DNA of 31,469 nt from Pyrrhoderma lamaoense (Eukaryota; Basidiomycota; Agaricomycetes; Hymenochaetales; Hymenochaetaceae). Both the position numbers and the translations under genes were made by a program. Location: the NCBI GenBank assembly GCA_002794735.1, contig NBAZ01000058.1, forward strand, positions 1-31,469, read 5' to 3'. The first letter of the stretch is position 1; every line of letters starts with the position of its first letter. A model generated the notes under the pieces. The model saw only the letters and a program-made list of their open reading frames with translations, was not told the DNA's origin and did not search any database. Of this stretch, positions 1 to 13,276 are shown one piece after another.

Positions 1-82
1 ACTATTATTATGGTGTAGATTAATTACGTCTATAAATATCTATACTAAACACTAAAAGAACGGAAATTAGGGATATGATAGC

Positions 83-1512
83 TTATTGGGCTACCACTAT
101 GACGGGCTCGACTTCAACGTCTGGTACACTGTCGACTTTCTCAGATATTGTTGTCTCAGAAGATAACTGTGTCCAGCCAGTTTTCATATCCCATTCACTT
201 GTACCAACTCTGCCTCCTAATTCCCTCCACCGAGTTTTTATATGTGCACGACGTTCATCGCTCATCCGGACCAGCTCGGGCCAGTACTTTTCATGACAAT
301 ACTCAAACTCTCGGGATCCACCCCAACCGTAAGCCATCAGCTGATCCGCGGTGAAATATCCATCCTCAACAACTCGTGGATTGAACTTAATCTTATTACG
401 AGTAATGGGGTCAACAAAAGGCATGATGAGCTTGAAGAAGGCGTTAACAAGCATGGGAACGTTGATAATTAGTGCAAGTCCGAGGCGTTCCGGGTAATGA
501 GATTGGATAATGTTCAGCGTTTGACGTGCAACACCCAAAGATGGATTTTTAGCTTTATCGGCGAAATTGATTAGTAGGTCGAGAGTTCTAGAAAATTAGT
601 CCGTTCAAAGTACGATAAATTAGCATTGCCTCATTTTTTTTTGAGTACTGGTTAATTTTGGACTTACTCCACGCCAGGCCCCATTAAGTCAATAGCTCGT
701 TCCAACATCCAAACGACGAATTGGAGTTGTCTGGTAGATTCATCTGTGTTTTGCCTGCTCGGTATCATGTAAAAAGCCGGTCTCCCCTTGGTATCAAACC
801 CATATAGTATTTCCTTGCCCGTGACGGCCTGAATAGCATTATTATGTGCTGACATTATGATTCTGATAAACTGAGCCTACTTCCGGTTCTACATGTTCAG
901 CACTGATTGTTCCATCGTATAAACCATATTCGCGCCTCCATTTAAGGGTGTCCTCTAAGCGTTTTTTGGCTGTATCGACAACCCACTTTGATCCACGAAG
1001 GTATCTAATTTTGATAGTAAATCATCAGCCCACTTTAGCTGAAGTGTGTTTGCAAGTAAGCACCTGAGTATACAATCATTGGACTGTGGTGCCAAATTAG
1101 TAGTGGCACAAAAGATAGGTCCTCTATTTTTGGATGCCAATTCTCACCAACCAAATCTTTTCGTCATCCATGAGCTCCCCCTTCTCGTCATCAGGTAGTC
1201 TGTAGTCATCTCGATCGAAATGTGCTAATACCTCGACTCGTTTCGCTTCTTGTTCCTCTGAGAGCTTCACGTCTTTGTGTTCCTCATTCGAGGGTATATG
1301 AGGGACAGGAAGGGGAGTGAACTCGGCATGATGTTCACGAAGAAGTTGAACAAAAGAGCTGAGACCGAATTACGAGTTTGGTAGCTGAATTAGACGGAGT
1401 GGTGGCGTGAGAACAGTTATCTATTGTTGCCATAGACGGGTGAGTAATTGTTAGCTCTACCCGAATCGGTGTTCTGGAACTGCCGTGAGACTTGGTTGTA
1501 CCCTGCATCCAT
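83..1512 (-). CDS. Sec14-like (CRAL-TRIO) phosphatidylinositol transfer protein
   Basis: Sec14-family lipid transfer protein, expected to exchange phosphatidylinositol and other lipids between membranes. Exons read from the sequence (minus strand): about 1148-1358, 1064-1083, 881-1004, 668-828 and 83-587, separated by GT...AG introns of 64, 59, 52 and 80 bp; all phases agree. The N-terminal CRAL-TRIO helices (CILRYLRGSKW, RLEDTLKWRREYGLY) lead into the lipid-binding core (GKEILYGFDTKGRPAFYM, MLERAIDLMGPGVE, YPERLGLALIINVP, FFKLIMPFVDP), all highly typical of the fungal family. Exons 2-5 give 269 residues; exon 1 adds about 70 more. The start is unresolved: the exon 1 frame is closed upstream by a stop at 1370-1372. 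One possible start is the ATG at 1510-1512, spliced through a 143-bp intron (1359-1501), longer than its neighbours. The stop is at 83-85. Exon 2 is only 20 nt. Confidence 0.85.
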
Positions 1513-1708
1513 CCATAGTCGGTTACACTCTAAGACATACTACTTGCTCCTCTTTGCATCATATCTCTTCTGGTTGGACCGGATCCTTCCACTGACTTGA
1601 TATAAATTGCTAGCATAAATGCCGTCTTCAGGGCCTTTGTATGTTTAATCACCCTTGTCTCTTATCAATCATTTCAGTTTCTAACCCGGTCTACTCTTCA
1701 ATTTTCCT
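1513..1708. promoter_or_regulatory. Divergent promoter between Sec14-like gene and RSP5
   Basis: About 200 bp separate the candidate Sec14-like start codon (minus) from the RSP5 ATG (plus), so both genes must use this stretch or overlap it. A TATAAA-like AT-rich motif lies near 1600-1607, and pyrimidine-rich sequence precedes the RSP5 ATG. Shared regulation is inferred from spacing only. Confidence 0.4.
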
Positions 1709-4852
<3,144 letters not shown>

Positions 4853-5310
4853 ATGTTTTTACGGACAAATACAATAAATAGTTCATCGTCTTATCCCTTT
4901 CCTTTCAAACTGACCTTACTTCCCACTTTCTCGTTGATTCCTGAATGTACATGTAAATTGACCGGAATTGGTAGGCTCACCAATGAACACATCTACATCT
5001 AATGTACATGTACATTATATTTCTTAGTCTTTTCTTCTCTTCCGACGCCTCTCCCCCCTACCCCCTCTCCCTACCCTTTTCCTTTTCTTCACATTGAATT
5101 TTTCATTGATCACGTAATCTGTTTCACAATTTCGCAATTTTACCTTTTTTTCGATTTCTGTCATTGGATGAATAAAATATACATACTTTTAAGGAGTTTT
5201 GAATAAAAACTATGTGCGTACGCGTACTTATACTTGAATACTCAACCCAGTGCGTAGCTTGCTTTGAAAGGCCTAAATTGGGGCAAACTACTATAAAGTG
5301 AAAGGTTATA
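4853..5310. other. RSP5 3' flank, no gene seen
   Basis: RSP5 3' UTR and intergenic sequence. AATAAA at 4873-4878 is the likely poly(A) signal. A perfect 16-bp palindrome (AATGTACATGTACATT) lies at 5001-5016, with a related GTACATGTA near 4947. A pyrimidine-rich run covers about 5030-5100. No convincing coding sequence on either strand. Confidence 0.6.
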
Positions 5311-6697
5311 CTATACTGGTGCCCCTCTCTCAACTTTTAAGAAATAAGTCAATCTAAGGTACTCGCACGATAAACTCAACGCGCTACTTTGTCACACTTT
5401 CCACCCAAAAAATATTTTTATTTCCTAAATTCTACACAACAAATTATAATAATTTTAAGCAGATGAAAAGTATATAAAGTAGGTAATCTATGAAATGGTC
5501 TAAGCAAATTTAGAAATTACAAATTTTAAATGACTTATAAGGAAAAACATCTTTTCTCGAATGTTGTTTTTAAATGCATTTTTATATGTTTTGGCATATT
5601 TTTAAAAACTTTTTAAATTTTTGTCACATATTTTTGCGCGTTTAGGGCCGGGTTTTGTATTAGCCAATGCGAATAAACTTCCATATTTAGATAATATATT
5701 ATGTAACTAATATTATGTAACGATACTAACAAGCTTCGCCTATAAATAGTTCAAACCTATTAGAATTATCAAGACTTTATTATTACTTGTTACTTTATAT
5801 AGATAAATAAAATACATTATTTGACTTTTCTATAACTTTAATTCAATATTCTCCCAAGTAAAGGCCATATTAGGGATTATTGAAAAAAAAATTGAAATTT
5901 CTGAGAATTTTGCGCCGTGACATAACGCGTTACATGTGACGTTACAGTGATGTGACAGCGTGTTGAGTTTATCGTGCAAGTACCTTATCTCGTAAGCAAG
6001 AAACTTGATATATTACAGTACAAGAGGGTATACGGAAGGACGCCAGGAACCGCAGACAACATACATTATATGGATATCTTCCTGCCTGAATCCAGGGAAA
6101 CATTCACTTGTGTACAAATGTCTGGCGTCCTTTCATAAACCCATCTGTAGAGTCCATAAGTCTTAAGAATATATAAGTTTATTAGATGTTGTAAATCAAA
6201 ATAAATTAAAAATCGGCATATACCTTTCTTTTAAGGTTACTAAACAATAAAAACCAATTTTATCATATCATGTAAAAATAAAAACTAGAAAAAACTGCTA
6301 ACAGAAGTAAGGCTATATTATACAGATTTTTTCTCATCAGTTTTAATTTTCAAATAAATTATATAATTATTCAGAAAAAGGAGCAGAGTATCTGTGACAA
6401 GAGTAACATTTATAGATTTTCTTTCCTTTTGTGTTGAGACCTTGTGTTAATAATTGTAATAGTACATTTCAACGCGTTAGATCAATGTAACGGCAATAAT
6501 AAGGCTATGTGACACTTTGTGACCAAAATTTGAGAGAGGGTGCTTATCGTTCTCATGATAAAGTAGCTAGTTTTTTTTTAAATAGAAATATACTATCACT
6601 AATCTTCTACTTGCTGTATTTTTCTTGAGTGAGTTGAAGTGCAATGCATTGATTGAACGGTAATTAAAGAAAGGTTTTGAGAGGGGCGCCAGTATAG
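5311..6697. mobile_element. Non-coding TIR DNA element with TA target duplication
   Basis: The ends are imperfect terminal inverted repeats starting CTATACTGGYGCCCCTCTC (left 5311-5329; right end the reverse complement, closing at 6697), with about 24 of 28 positions matching. TA dinucleotides flank both ends (5309-5310 and 6698-6699), as expected for Tc1/mariner-type integration. The 1387-bp interior is very AT-rich and carries no transposase frame, so this is a non-autonomous (MITE-like) or eroded element. A related internal motif (GAGAGAGGGTGC) occurs near 6533-6544. The family assignment is inferred from the TA duplication only. Confidence 0.6.
5357..5985. mobile_element. Nested MITE with 29-bp TIRs and TA duplication
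   Basis: Left end 5357-5385 and right end 5985 back to 5957 are inverted repeats beginning AGGTACTYGCACGATAAAC, matching at 27 of 29 positions. TA is present immediately outside both ends (5355-5356, 5986-5987). The element is 629 bp, AT-rich and without a coding frame, and lies just inside the left end of the larger TIR element. Its TIRs match each other better than those of the host element, fitting a later insertion. Mobilisation would need a Tc1/mariner-type transposase supplied elsewhere (inference). Confidence 0.7.
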
Positions 6698-6699
6698 TA

Positions 6700-7120
6700 A
6701 TGATCTGTTGAGGCTCGTGCTCAAGTTCACATTACTCACATAAAATAACAAGCATGTATTCGAACAATAACATTTATTTTTTAGTAATCGAATCTACTTT
6801 ATTGCATTCATAGACGGCAAAAGAGGGAGAATAGAGGGAATACATCGCTGGGATACGACATTGATATGCTCACGGTTATTTTTTATGTACAAGTCCTTTC
6901 TTTAAGATCAAAGATCAAAGGGAGAAAAGGGGTGATAAAAGAACTATAAGAAAATGAGAGAGGAGAAGCTGTATCAGAGTAGACAAAAACGCATTCAATA
7001 AGGCAGAACTTTATACAATATATTGTGTTATAGAAAAGTCTCGATGATCTTGAAAAGTGAACTGTCCATGAGAAAGATACAAAGCGTCCTATTAAAAAAG
7101 GTCCATCATGATAATCAAAA
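6700..7120. other. Intergenic sequence and kinase 3' flank
   Basis: AT-rich sequence between the TIR element and the kinase gene. The part next to 7121 is probably the distal 3' UTR of the minus-strand kinase, beyond its 3' UTR intron. No coding frame is supported. Confidence 0.5.
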
Positions 7121-7196
7121 CTGTTACAGAAGTTATCAGTTAGTAAAATTAAAGCAAGTCTAAAAATTTAGAGAAACAGTACTTACAGTCCGAATT
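7121..7196 (-). other. Intron in the kinase 3' UTR
   Basis: On the minus strand, a consensus donor GTAAGT (from 7196), a perfect branch site TACTAAC (7145-7139) and an acceptor ending AACAG (7121) define a 76-bp intron. Its donor lies 26 nt after the kinase stop codon, so it is inside the 3' UTR. At that distance it is not expected to trigger nonsense-mediated decay. Called from sequence signals only. Confidence 0.6.
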
Positions 7197-7222
7197 TAAT
7201 AGAAAGTTCACAAACACCATTA

Positions 7223-8671
7223 TCAAGATACCTTCGCTACGTGGCGAGTAGCGATCTTCCTGATAGCCATACGACCTCCTTTAACCATTCCTTGGCCCGC
7301 TTTCTTAGCTGTTGAGAAGATGACCTTAGAAAATTGGCTTTTAAGAATTGCGGGCTTTATGGAATCATGAGTATAAAGGCCCATCTCAGCGATGTCGAGT
7401 TCATCCGGCTCGGAAAGGGTATCTACGTTGGTTTCTCCTAAGTCTGCAGGTATGGTATCTGGGGTGATGGGCCCATCGGAGTCCTTATCACTAGAGAGTA
7501 GAGACACATCCAAGGAAGGTCGGCATTCGGGAATATCTTGTTCAAGAGTGCCTTGGGATTCGTAACGAAAAACATCCAGAGCTACAACATTTAGTACTTG
7601 GCTTGCTTCCTCATCCATGGGCTCCTCCTGGTAGTACCGAGCTTGAGCATCCTTCCTGGCCTCAACTGCTTTAAGTTCTTCTTCGGTCTTCATCGATGGA
7701 CTCGGAGCATAAAACGTCTCGATCGTCTCGATCTCTTCGCGAAGCTCTTCAAGAGTTAATCGGTCTTTGGCATTCCTTGCAAACAAAGCCATGAGGAGAA
7801 AGTTGGCCCTCATACTTGCGTTAAATTTTTCGGTGAAGTAGGTAGACTCGGAATGGATGAACGTATAGTAGTCTCGATCATCGTAAGTGGCCTGTTCCCA
7901 AGGGTACCTCGCGAATAGTAAGTTCACAAGAACGATGCCGAGAGCCCAGACATCACTGTGAGGTGATCTAATACAAGTTGATCTGAATACAGACCGCAAT
8001 TCTGCAAGCACACACAGGAAGTTAGATGAGAATATAAAGTAAAGTAGTGAAAGATAAATGCTTACCAGGAGACATATATTGCAAGGAACCAATATTGAAA
8101 TCTAGTGTCAAGGGGTCTATGGTCGCGAGTCCGAAATCCGATATTATGATAGTACCATCATTTCTGACGAGAAAGTTTTCTGGTTTTATGTCCCGATGGT
8201 AAACCCCATTGGAGTGGCATTCCCCGACAGCATCAACCATGTCCAAAAACATTTTGCGGACTGCCTCGTCGTCGGAAACAAACCGTGAGCGATATTCCCT
8301 TCCTTTATTTCCGTTTAAAAAGCTCATGACATCGCCCATAGGACAGTATTCGAGTACGAGGAAAAGAATCGAGATATTATCCGTGCAAGTTATAAAAGCC
8401 TCAATTAACCTGAGTACGCGAGAGGATTTCCTTGATGCTTTGTCGTGTAAGATAACTTCTGCCTCAACAGCTCTTCGGTGTTTTTCATCCAATATAGATC
8501 GATTTATACATTTAACGGCGTATTCTTCAGATGGTGTATCAGTACTTTGGACCCGAAATACTTTCCCCAAGAGCCCTGGCCAATGGTTTCTTTGAAGTTG
8601 AAGCTCCTTCCAAGAGGATTCTGTATGACACGGCCATTAAAGTCAGGGATGGTGTCAGAAAGAGAGTTCAT
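7223..8671 (-). CDS. Ran1/VHS1-like Ser/Thr protein kinase, one-base frameshift
   Basis: Serine/threonine protein kinase resembling the Ran1/Pat1-VHS1-SKS1 nutrient-signalling group. Two exons, 8066-8671 and 7223-8001, are joined by a 64-bp intron. Visible motifs: glycine-rich loop IGQGSWGK, VAIK-type lysine (YAVKCINR), catalytic loop HRDIKPENF, DFGLAT, an MSPEL segment spanning the splice, and SDVWALGIVL. The C-terminal tail (about 170 residues) is acidic, then basic at the very end. The ATG at 8671 is chosen because upstream frame codons include only non-ATG starts. Immediately after the glycine-rich loop the frame shifts: the plus-strand C run at 8565-8568 is one base too short. One extra base gives 1386 nt, or 461 residues, exactly in frame. 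Either a consensus error or a real null allele; the otherwise perfect kinase favours the former. Confidence 0.85.
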
Positions 8672-9183
8672 TATTTTGAAAATAGATTGTTCTTGTAGAG
8701 ACGATTGAACTTGTAGTTGTGAAAACTGGGAGGAAGTCTGTACGGGAGAAGCCTGACCAGAAGCCACATATATAATTTATGAAAAACCATTATCGGAGCA
8801 ATACTCAGTTTATTCCGGGTCATCCGTGCTGTGCTCTATTGTTATTCGGAATGTGGGTACGGATGAATAGGTATACTATGCTTCCGTTGATTTGAAACAT
8901 AGGAAAGGTAGTTGAAAGGTGTATAAAAGTATCCAAACAATGCTTATGTAATATTCTCACGGCAGGTTTCAGCTTTCTGAGCTAACTTTGTTATTGTTAC
9001 CATCACTGCTTTTTTATCTATCAAATCTCGGAACGGATAATCTGTACTAGATATCAGCTATAAATATTTCATCGGAAATATACCTGTGCTCGTATGACGT
9101 ATCATTACACTCAACACAAACAAGGTGGACATTGGCAGAGCGGGACAAACTCAGAGACGCGTTTGGCCCGACACGTGCCGAAC
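8672..9183. other. Kinase upstream region and LINE target sequence
   Basis: Presumed promoter and 5' UTR of the minus-strand kinase, running up to the LINE poly(A) end. A plus-strand TATAAAAG motif at about 8930 is not followed by a recognisable plus-strand gene. No coding sequence is supported. Confidence 0.5.
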
Positions 9184-9415
9184 TTTTTTTTTTTTTTTAT
9201 ACTTCATATATTTAACGTCCGTCAGCAGAGCAAGTGGACAACGTGCTACATACATAGCTACGACTATAAATAACTGACATAATAAAAGGGAAAGAGTAAA
9301 ATAGCTTTGCGGGTTCTGGGTATTTATGAATCTGCTTAAGTGAATGTACGAGAGTCGTTAGTGAGATAGCTACACCTCTCTAACATGTCCTGATCACTGG
9401 AGAATTTAGAAATTG

Positions 9416-12400
9416 TTAAAGCTCATAAATTTCTTTACGGAACGAAGGGAGTCCTACTCTAGAAAGCTGTAAAAAGTTTTGTAGAGTTTCGACCCCTGAT
9501 TGTGTTATGAATAGATTTCGTAAAACAAAGTTGCGCGAGTGGTCTTTGAAGTACAAGACCGTGCTCTTGCCAGCCTCTGATGTGTATGAGCAGTTGAAAA
9601 GAAGATGACGAGTTGTTTGGAGAACATTGCGGCATGGACAATTGAACTCCTCCGACTCTATGTTGAAACGTTTGTAAAAAGATCCAAAAAACCCATGCCC
9701 GCTTGCTAAATGTAGAAAGCGAGAAAATTGAGATCTAGATAAAGAAATTTTCTTGTAAATTTTGTGAATATGTAATGAAACTTTAGAAGGGGTATGCTCT
9801 GCTGCATCGGACTGATGATGTTCTGTGATGAGACTATCATAAAAGGTTTGGAAGTCAGTAAGAGTTTGGCCTCGTGAAAGCATTTGTAAGTATGCTAAGT
9901 GGTGAACCGGAAAAGGGCTTGGGGAATGTGGTTTGGTTGAACCTGACGCGATTTTGTCCGCCATATCGTTACCTATAATGCCACTGTGCCCCGGAATGTG
10001 TGTGAGTTGGATAACCAATTTTTTGTTTCTACCCAGGGCATTCGAAATGTCCTTACGTATAGCCAAAAGTATTGCTGGAATCCGGTGTGAGGGTTGTTTG
10101 TTGATAGCTTGGATTGCAGATAGGCTATCCGAGTATATGCGTATATCTGTGATTTTCTTAGAGGTTAGTTGTGATACATTTTTCCTGATGTAAGAAAAGG
10201 CTTTGGATAAGGCCAGCATTTCTCCGTCATGTGGAGTGGCCTTAGATCCCAGGCCCCATTTCTGTCTCAAGTGGATCTTGCCTCGGTAGAACAGTACCAT
10301 GGACGCGTAAGTGCCTTTGCCGTCTTTAGTAGAGGCATCCGTGAATACAAACAGTTGTTCTTTGGACATTTTGTGTGTTGCCGCGTTAAGTCCCTTTGCA
10401 ATTGCTTGTTTAGCTTTGGGATCACGAGGTAGGTGCATATGTACTAAAAATTGCTGGGGCCACTCCTGAGATAGTGGAGGGTCAAAAATTGACGTCTGGA
10501 AGTAAGCAATGTTTTGGATTTGTGTTGGGGTGTTAGCTACGAAGTGATGCAGTATGGAATTTGGGTTGTAAGCTCCGTTGTTGGTCAGTAATTTGGGAAG
10601 AAATTTTTTGGGGAGAAGAAGCGATCTATAACTTGCTCCTCGAGCAAGTTGTAGTATAGCGGCTTTAATAGGTGGTATGGAGGATACATTATGAAGGAAG
10701 TGGATTGGTGTTGTTCGGAAGCATCCTGTGACTAATCTGAGTCCAGAGTTCTGAACTGTTTGCAGCTTATTACATAAGCTTTGGGACCCCTTGCGATAGA
10801 TCCACAAGGGAGATCCATATGTAAGGATGGGTATTATACATGTCTTGTATAGAATGCGAAGGACATTCATGTTTAGGCCCTTGCATGTAGATGCCAGGTT
10901 CCGTAGCGCACCAAGTGCACTACATCCCTTATTAGCCATGTATTCAACGTGTTTTTTGTAGGAGAGGTTTTTGTCAAAGAAGAAACCCAGCCACCGTAAG
11001 GTGGTAGAATTAGAAACATAGAAGATTTTCCGCTGTGTGTCAATCAAGCGGAGTTGTTGGGGGATGGTATCCCTTCCTCGATAGAAATATAAAAGCTCTG
11101 TTTTCTTTGGGTCAATCTGAAGTTTGTGGCTGAACAAATTTACGGTGACCTCCGTAAAGGCTAATTGCAAGTTGGTATTAAGCTCATGAAATGAGGCTCC
11201 TTCTGTGAAGATACCAATGTCGTCGATATAAGAAAGGAAAGATGCTTGTAAGGTTTCTAAGTTTTTAAGGAGTCGGGCAGTAAAGAGTACAGAAAGAACT
11301 GGGGACAAAGGGGATCCCTGTGGTATTCCCATGTTCCCGGGGTGAAAGTGAGAAGAAATTTGGGAGTTAAATAAAAATTGCAGAGTACGATTCGTGAGAA
11401 AAGACATAATCCATCGGACAATCCGGTCTGGGATTTTATATCCTTGGAGTAAATTGCATAAGATAGTGTGGTCAATATTATCAAAAAACCCTTGAATGTC
11501 AAGAGTGAGAAAAGCAGGGATACGTTTCCGGCTCCACGCTCTGTTGACTAGATAGTCTAGCGTGACTCCTGCATCAAGTGCTGATGAGGTGGGTTTTCCC
11601 GCAAATTGCGAGCACGGAATGATATTGTTACGATATGAAAAAGCATATAAATATTTGGCAATAACTTTCTCAAGGAGTTTAGAGAAGCATTCCAATAAGC
11701 AAATAGGTCGGTATGACCGGGGTAAGTGCATGTCTGTTTTCCCAGGTTTGGGTATCATGCAGACAGAGGCAGACTTCCACCTTTGTGGGTGATACCCGAA
11801 TAAAATACAATCGTTAAATAGTGAAGTGAGAAAAGAAATAATACTGTCAATTGTCCATTTTATGTGTAGGTACCCGATGCGAGATGCCCCCGGTTGAGAT
11901 GTGTTAGAAGTGGTGCGCAGTACTTCGCGAACTGTAAATTCCTGTATTACCAGTGGGCTTGGGTCCATGCTTAGTGGGGGTAACATGGGCGGCGGATTGT
12001 TGTTGGAGAAATCGTTCTGAAAAAAGGTTTCGTAGAAGCCTTGGCTCCATGTCTGTGGATCCTTGCCTTCATGATTGCTAAAATTAATTATTGGGAAGGG
12101 TTTGGATCTGGGTTTGGTAACCCATTTCCGTACCTCCCATGGGTTAGCAGATGTAGTATTTTCTAGAATATTCATGAAAAAGGAGGATTTTTTGTCTTTA
12201 ACCAGTTTTTGGAATTCCTTGGCGAGTGACCGATGTCGGTTCGGGTCGCGACATGCCCTCACTTCCTCAAGTTTGTTCTTACACTCCTGATCCCACCATC
12301 GTGAGAAAGTACGCTTCTTCGGTTTGCCTGTGCTTCGTTGCCGTTTCTTCTGCAGGAATTCATGGAACGTTCTGTCATATGCATTCATTAGAACTTCCAC

Positions 12401-13276
12401 GTTCAGTTCAATGTCTTCAATGTGAAGGCATGGTCGGTATGCATTTGTTTTCCAAATTGTCTGAAACATTTCAACAAATTCTTCTTTGTCAGCTTCGGAA
12501 AAATGGTATGAGGAGAGATTGTTAGGATTTTCAGTGGGGGGGATATCATCATCATATATCTCGATATCGACAAAGATTGTAGCATGATCAGATGAGAGGA
12601 AAGGTATGAAGTCTCGGGACCATTTGATATTGGCCGAAACCTCACATGCCTCATGATTAGCAAACGCTAAGTCAATTGTGGACTTGGATTTATGGAAGGG
12701 GTCAATGCGTGTCTCAAGACCTGGAGTATTTAGTAATGAGAAGGACTGGAGGGCGGTCCATTGTGAGAAGGCTGTCGCATGATGTGATAGCCTGTGTGGT
12801 TGTAGGTCCCACGTGGGGTGGTGTAAATTAAAGTCACCGAAAAGAAAATATGGGAGAGAGGGCGTAACCCACTCAATAAGTTCATGGAAAGCAGAGATGG
12901 GTGGTTGCCCAGGTGCAAAATATGCATTAATGAGGAAAATTGGGGATGAAGGAAAGTGTAATTTAATTGTAATAAGATCGACCGATGTGAAATCCGGTAC
13001 GACCTCAGTGCGGATGGCGAGTTGTTTGTTGACCGCAATACACACCCGTGGGGGGTAATGGGGTTTGCATGGTGGAGAAATGATATTCCATTGTGGATGG
13101 TTAACTGTGTCCCATACTGCAACTCCCGAAGGAGATGTCTGAGAGGTAAGAGTGCGAATTTGAAAGAAAGGGGGTTCTTGGAAAAGGATAATATCGGAAC
13201 TACTAAAAGAGTTGAGAACTGCATGCATTCTTGCATTGTTCTTAGCAATGTTAGCTTGTACTATTTTAAGCATCAT
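9416..13276 (-). CDS. LINE ORF2: endonuclease-reverse transcriptase-RNase H
   Basis: An uninterrupted polyprotein of 1286 residues from the first of two consecutive ATGs (13276); the open frame continues upstream but overlaps ORF1. Domains: endonuclease/exonuclease/phosphatase fold, residues about 3-240 (QANI, FQEPPFF, GDFNLHHP near residue 145, SSDHATI); reverse transcriptase, about 470-730 (YRPICLLECFSKLLEK, LDIQGFFDNIDH, GIPQGSPLSPVL, catalytic YIDD at 11219-11230, residue ~683); RNase H, about 970-1110 (TDAST, GEMLAL, YSDSLSAIQA, HIPGHSGIIGND); and a C-terminal CxC...HxxxxC zinc motif near residue 1210. It nicks target DNA and primes reverse transcription of its own RNA there (family knowledge). 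All key residues are present, so the protein looks competent, although ORF1 is cut off. Confidence 0.95.
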   Translation of the reverse strand: MMLKIVQANIAKNNARMHAVLNSFSSSDIILFQEPPFFQIRTLTSQTSPSGVAVWDTVNHPQWNIISPPCKPHYPPRVCIAVNKQLAIRTEVVPDFTSVDLITIKLHFPSSPIFLINAYFAPGQPPISAFHELIEWVTPSLPYFLFGDFNLHHPTWDLQPHRLSHHATAFSQWTALQSFSLLNTPGLETRIDPFHKSKSTIDLAFANHEACEVSANIKWSRDFIPFLSSDHATIFVDIEIYDDDIPPTENPNNLSSYHFSEADKEEFVEMFQTIWKTNAYRPCLHIEDIELNVEVLMNAYDRTFHEFLQKKRQRSTGKPKKRTFSRWWDQECKNKLEEVRACRDPNRHRSLAKEFQKLVKDKKSSFFMNILENTTSANPWEVRKWVTKPRSKPFPIINFSNHEGKDPQTWSQGFYETFFQNDFSNNNPPPMLPPLSMDPSPLVIQEFTVREVLRTTSNTSQPGASRIGYLHIKWTIDSIISFLTSLFNDCILFGYHPQRWKSASVCMIPKPGKTDMHLPRSYRPICLLECFSKLLEKVIAKYLYAFSYRNNIIPCSQFAGKPTSSALDAGVTLDYLVNRAWSRKRIPAFLTLDIQGFFDNIDHTILCNLLQGYKIPDRIVRWIMSFLTNRTLQFLFNSQISSHFHPGNMGIPQGSPLSPVLSVLFTARLLKNLETLQASFLSYIDDIGIFTEGASFHELNTNLQLAFTEVTVNLFSHKLQIDPKKTELLYFYRGRDTIPQQLRLIDTQRKIFYVSNSTTLRWLGFFFDKNLSYKKHVEYMANKGCSALGALRNLASTCKGLNMNVLRILYKTCIIPILTYGSPLWIYRKGSQSLCNKLQTVQNSGLRLVTGCFRTTPIHFLHNVSSIPPIKAAILQLARGASYRSLLLPKKFLPKLLTNNGAYNPNSILHHFVANTPTQIQNIAYFQTSIFDPPLSQEWPQQFLVHMHLPRDPKAKQAIAKGLNAATHKMSKEQLFVFTDASTKDGKGTYASMVLFYRGKIHLRQKWGLGSKATPHDGEMLALSKAFSYIRKNVSQLTSKKITDIRIYSDSLSAIQAINKQPSHRIPAILLAIRKDISNALGRNKKLVIQLTHIPGHSGIIGNDMADKIASGSTKPHSPSPFPVHHLAYLQMLSRGQTLTDFQTFYDSLITEHHQSDAAEHTPSKVSLHIHKIYKKISLSRSQFSRFLHLASGHGFFGSFYKRFNIESEEFNCPCRNVLQTTRHLLFNCSYTSEAGKSTVLYFKDHSRNFVLRNLFITQSGVETLQNFLQLSRVGLPSFRKEIYEL

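Noticed and set aside
8540..8570. An intron to explain the kinase frame change
   Set aside because: The glycine-rich loop and the next strand are directly adjacent in sequence; there is no room for a donor, branch and acceptor.
8504..8768. Kinase start at the upstream in-frame GTG (8767) or at the ATG overlapping it
   Set aside because: GTG is not a likely nuclear start, and the overlapping ATG reads in another frame that stops early; the ATG at 8671 gives the expected N-terminus.
9184..9198. T run as a transcription terminator
   Set aside because: On the minus strand it is the poly(A) tail at the LINE 3' end, directly following its 3' UTR.
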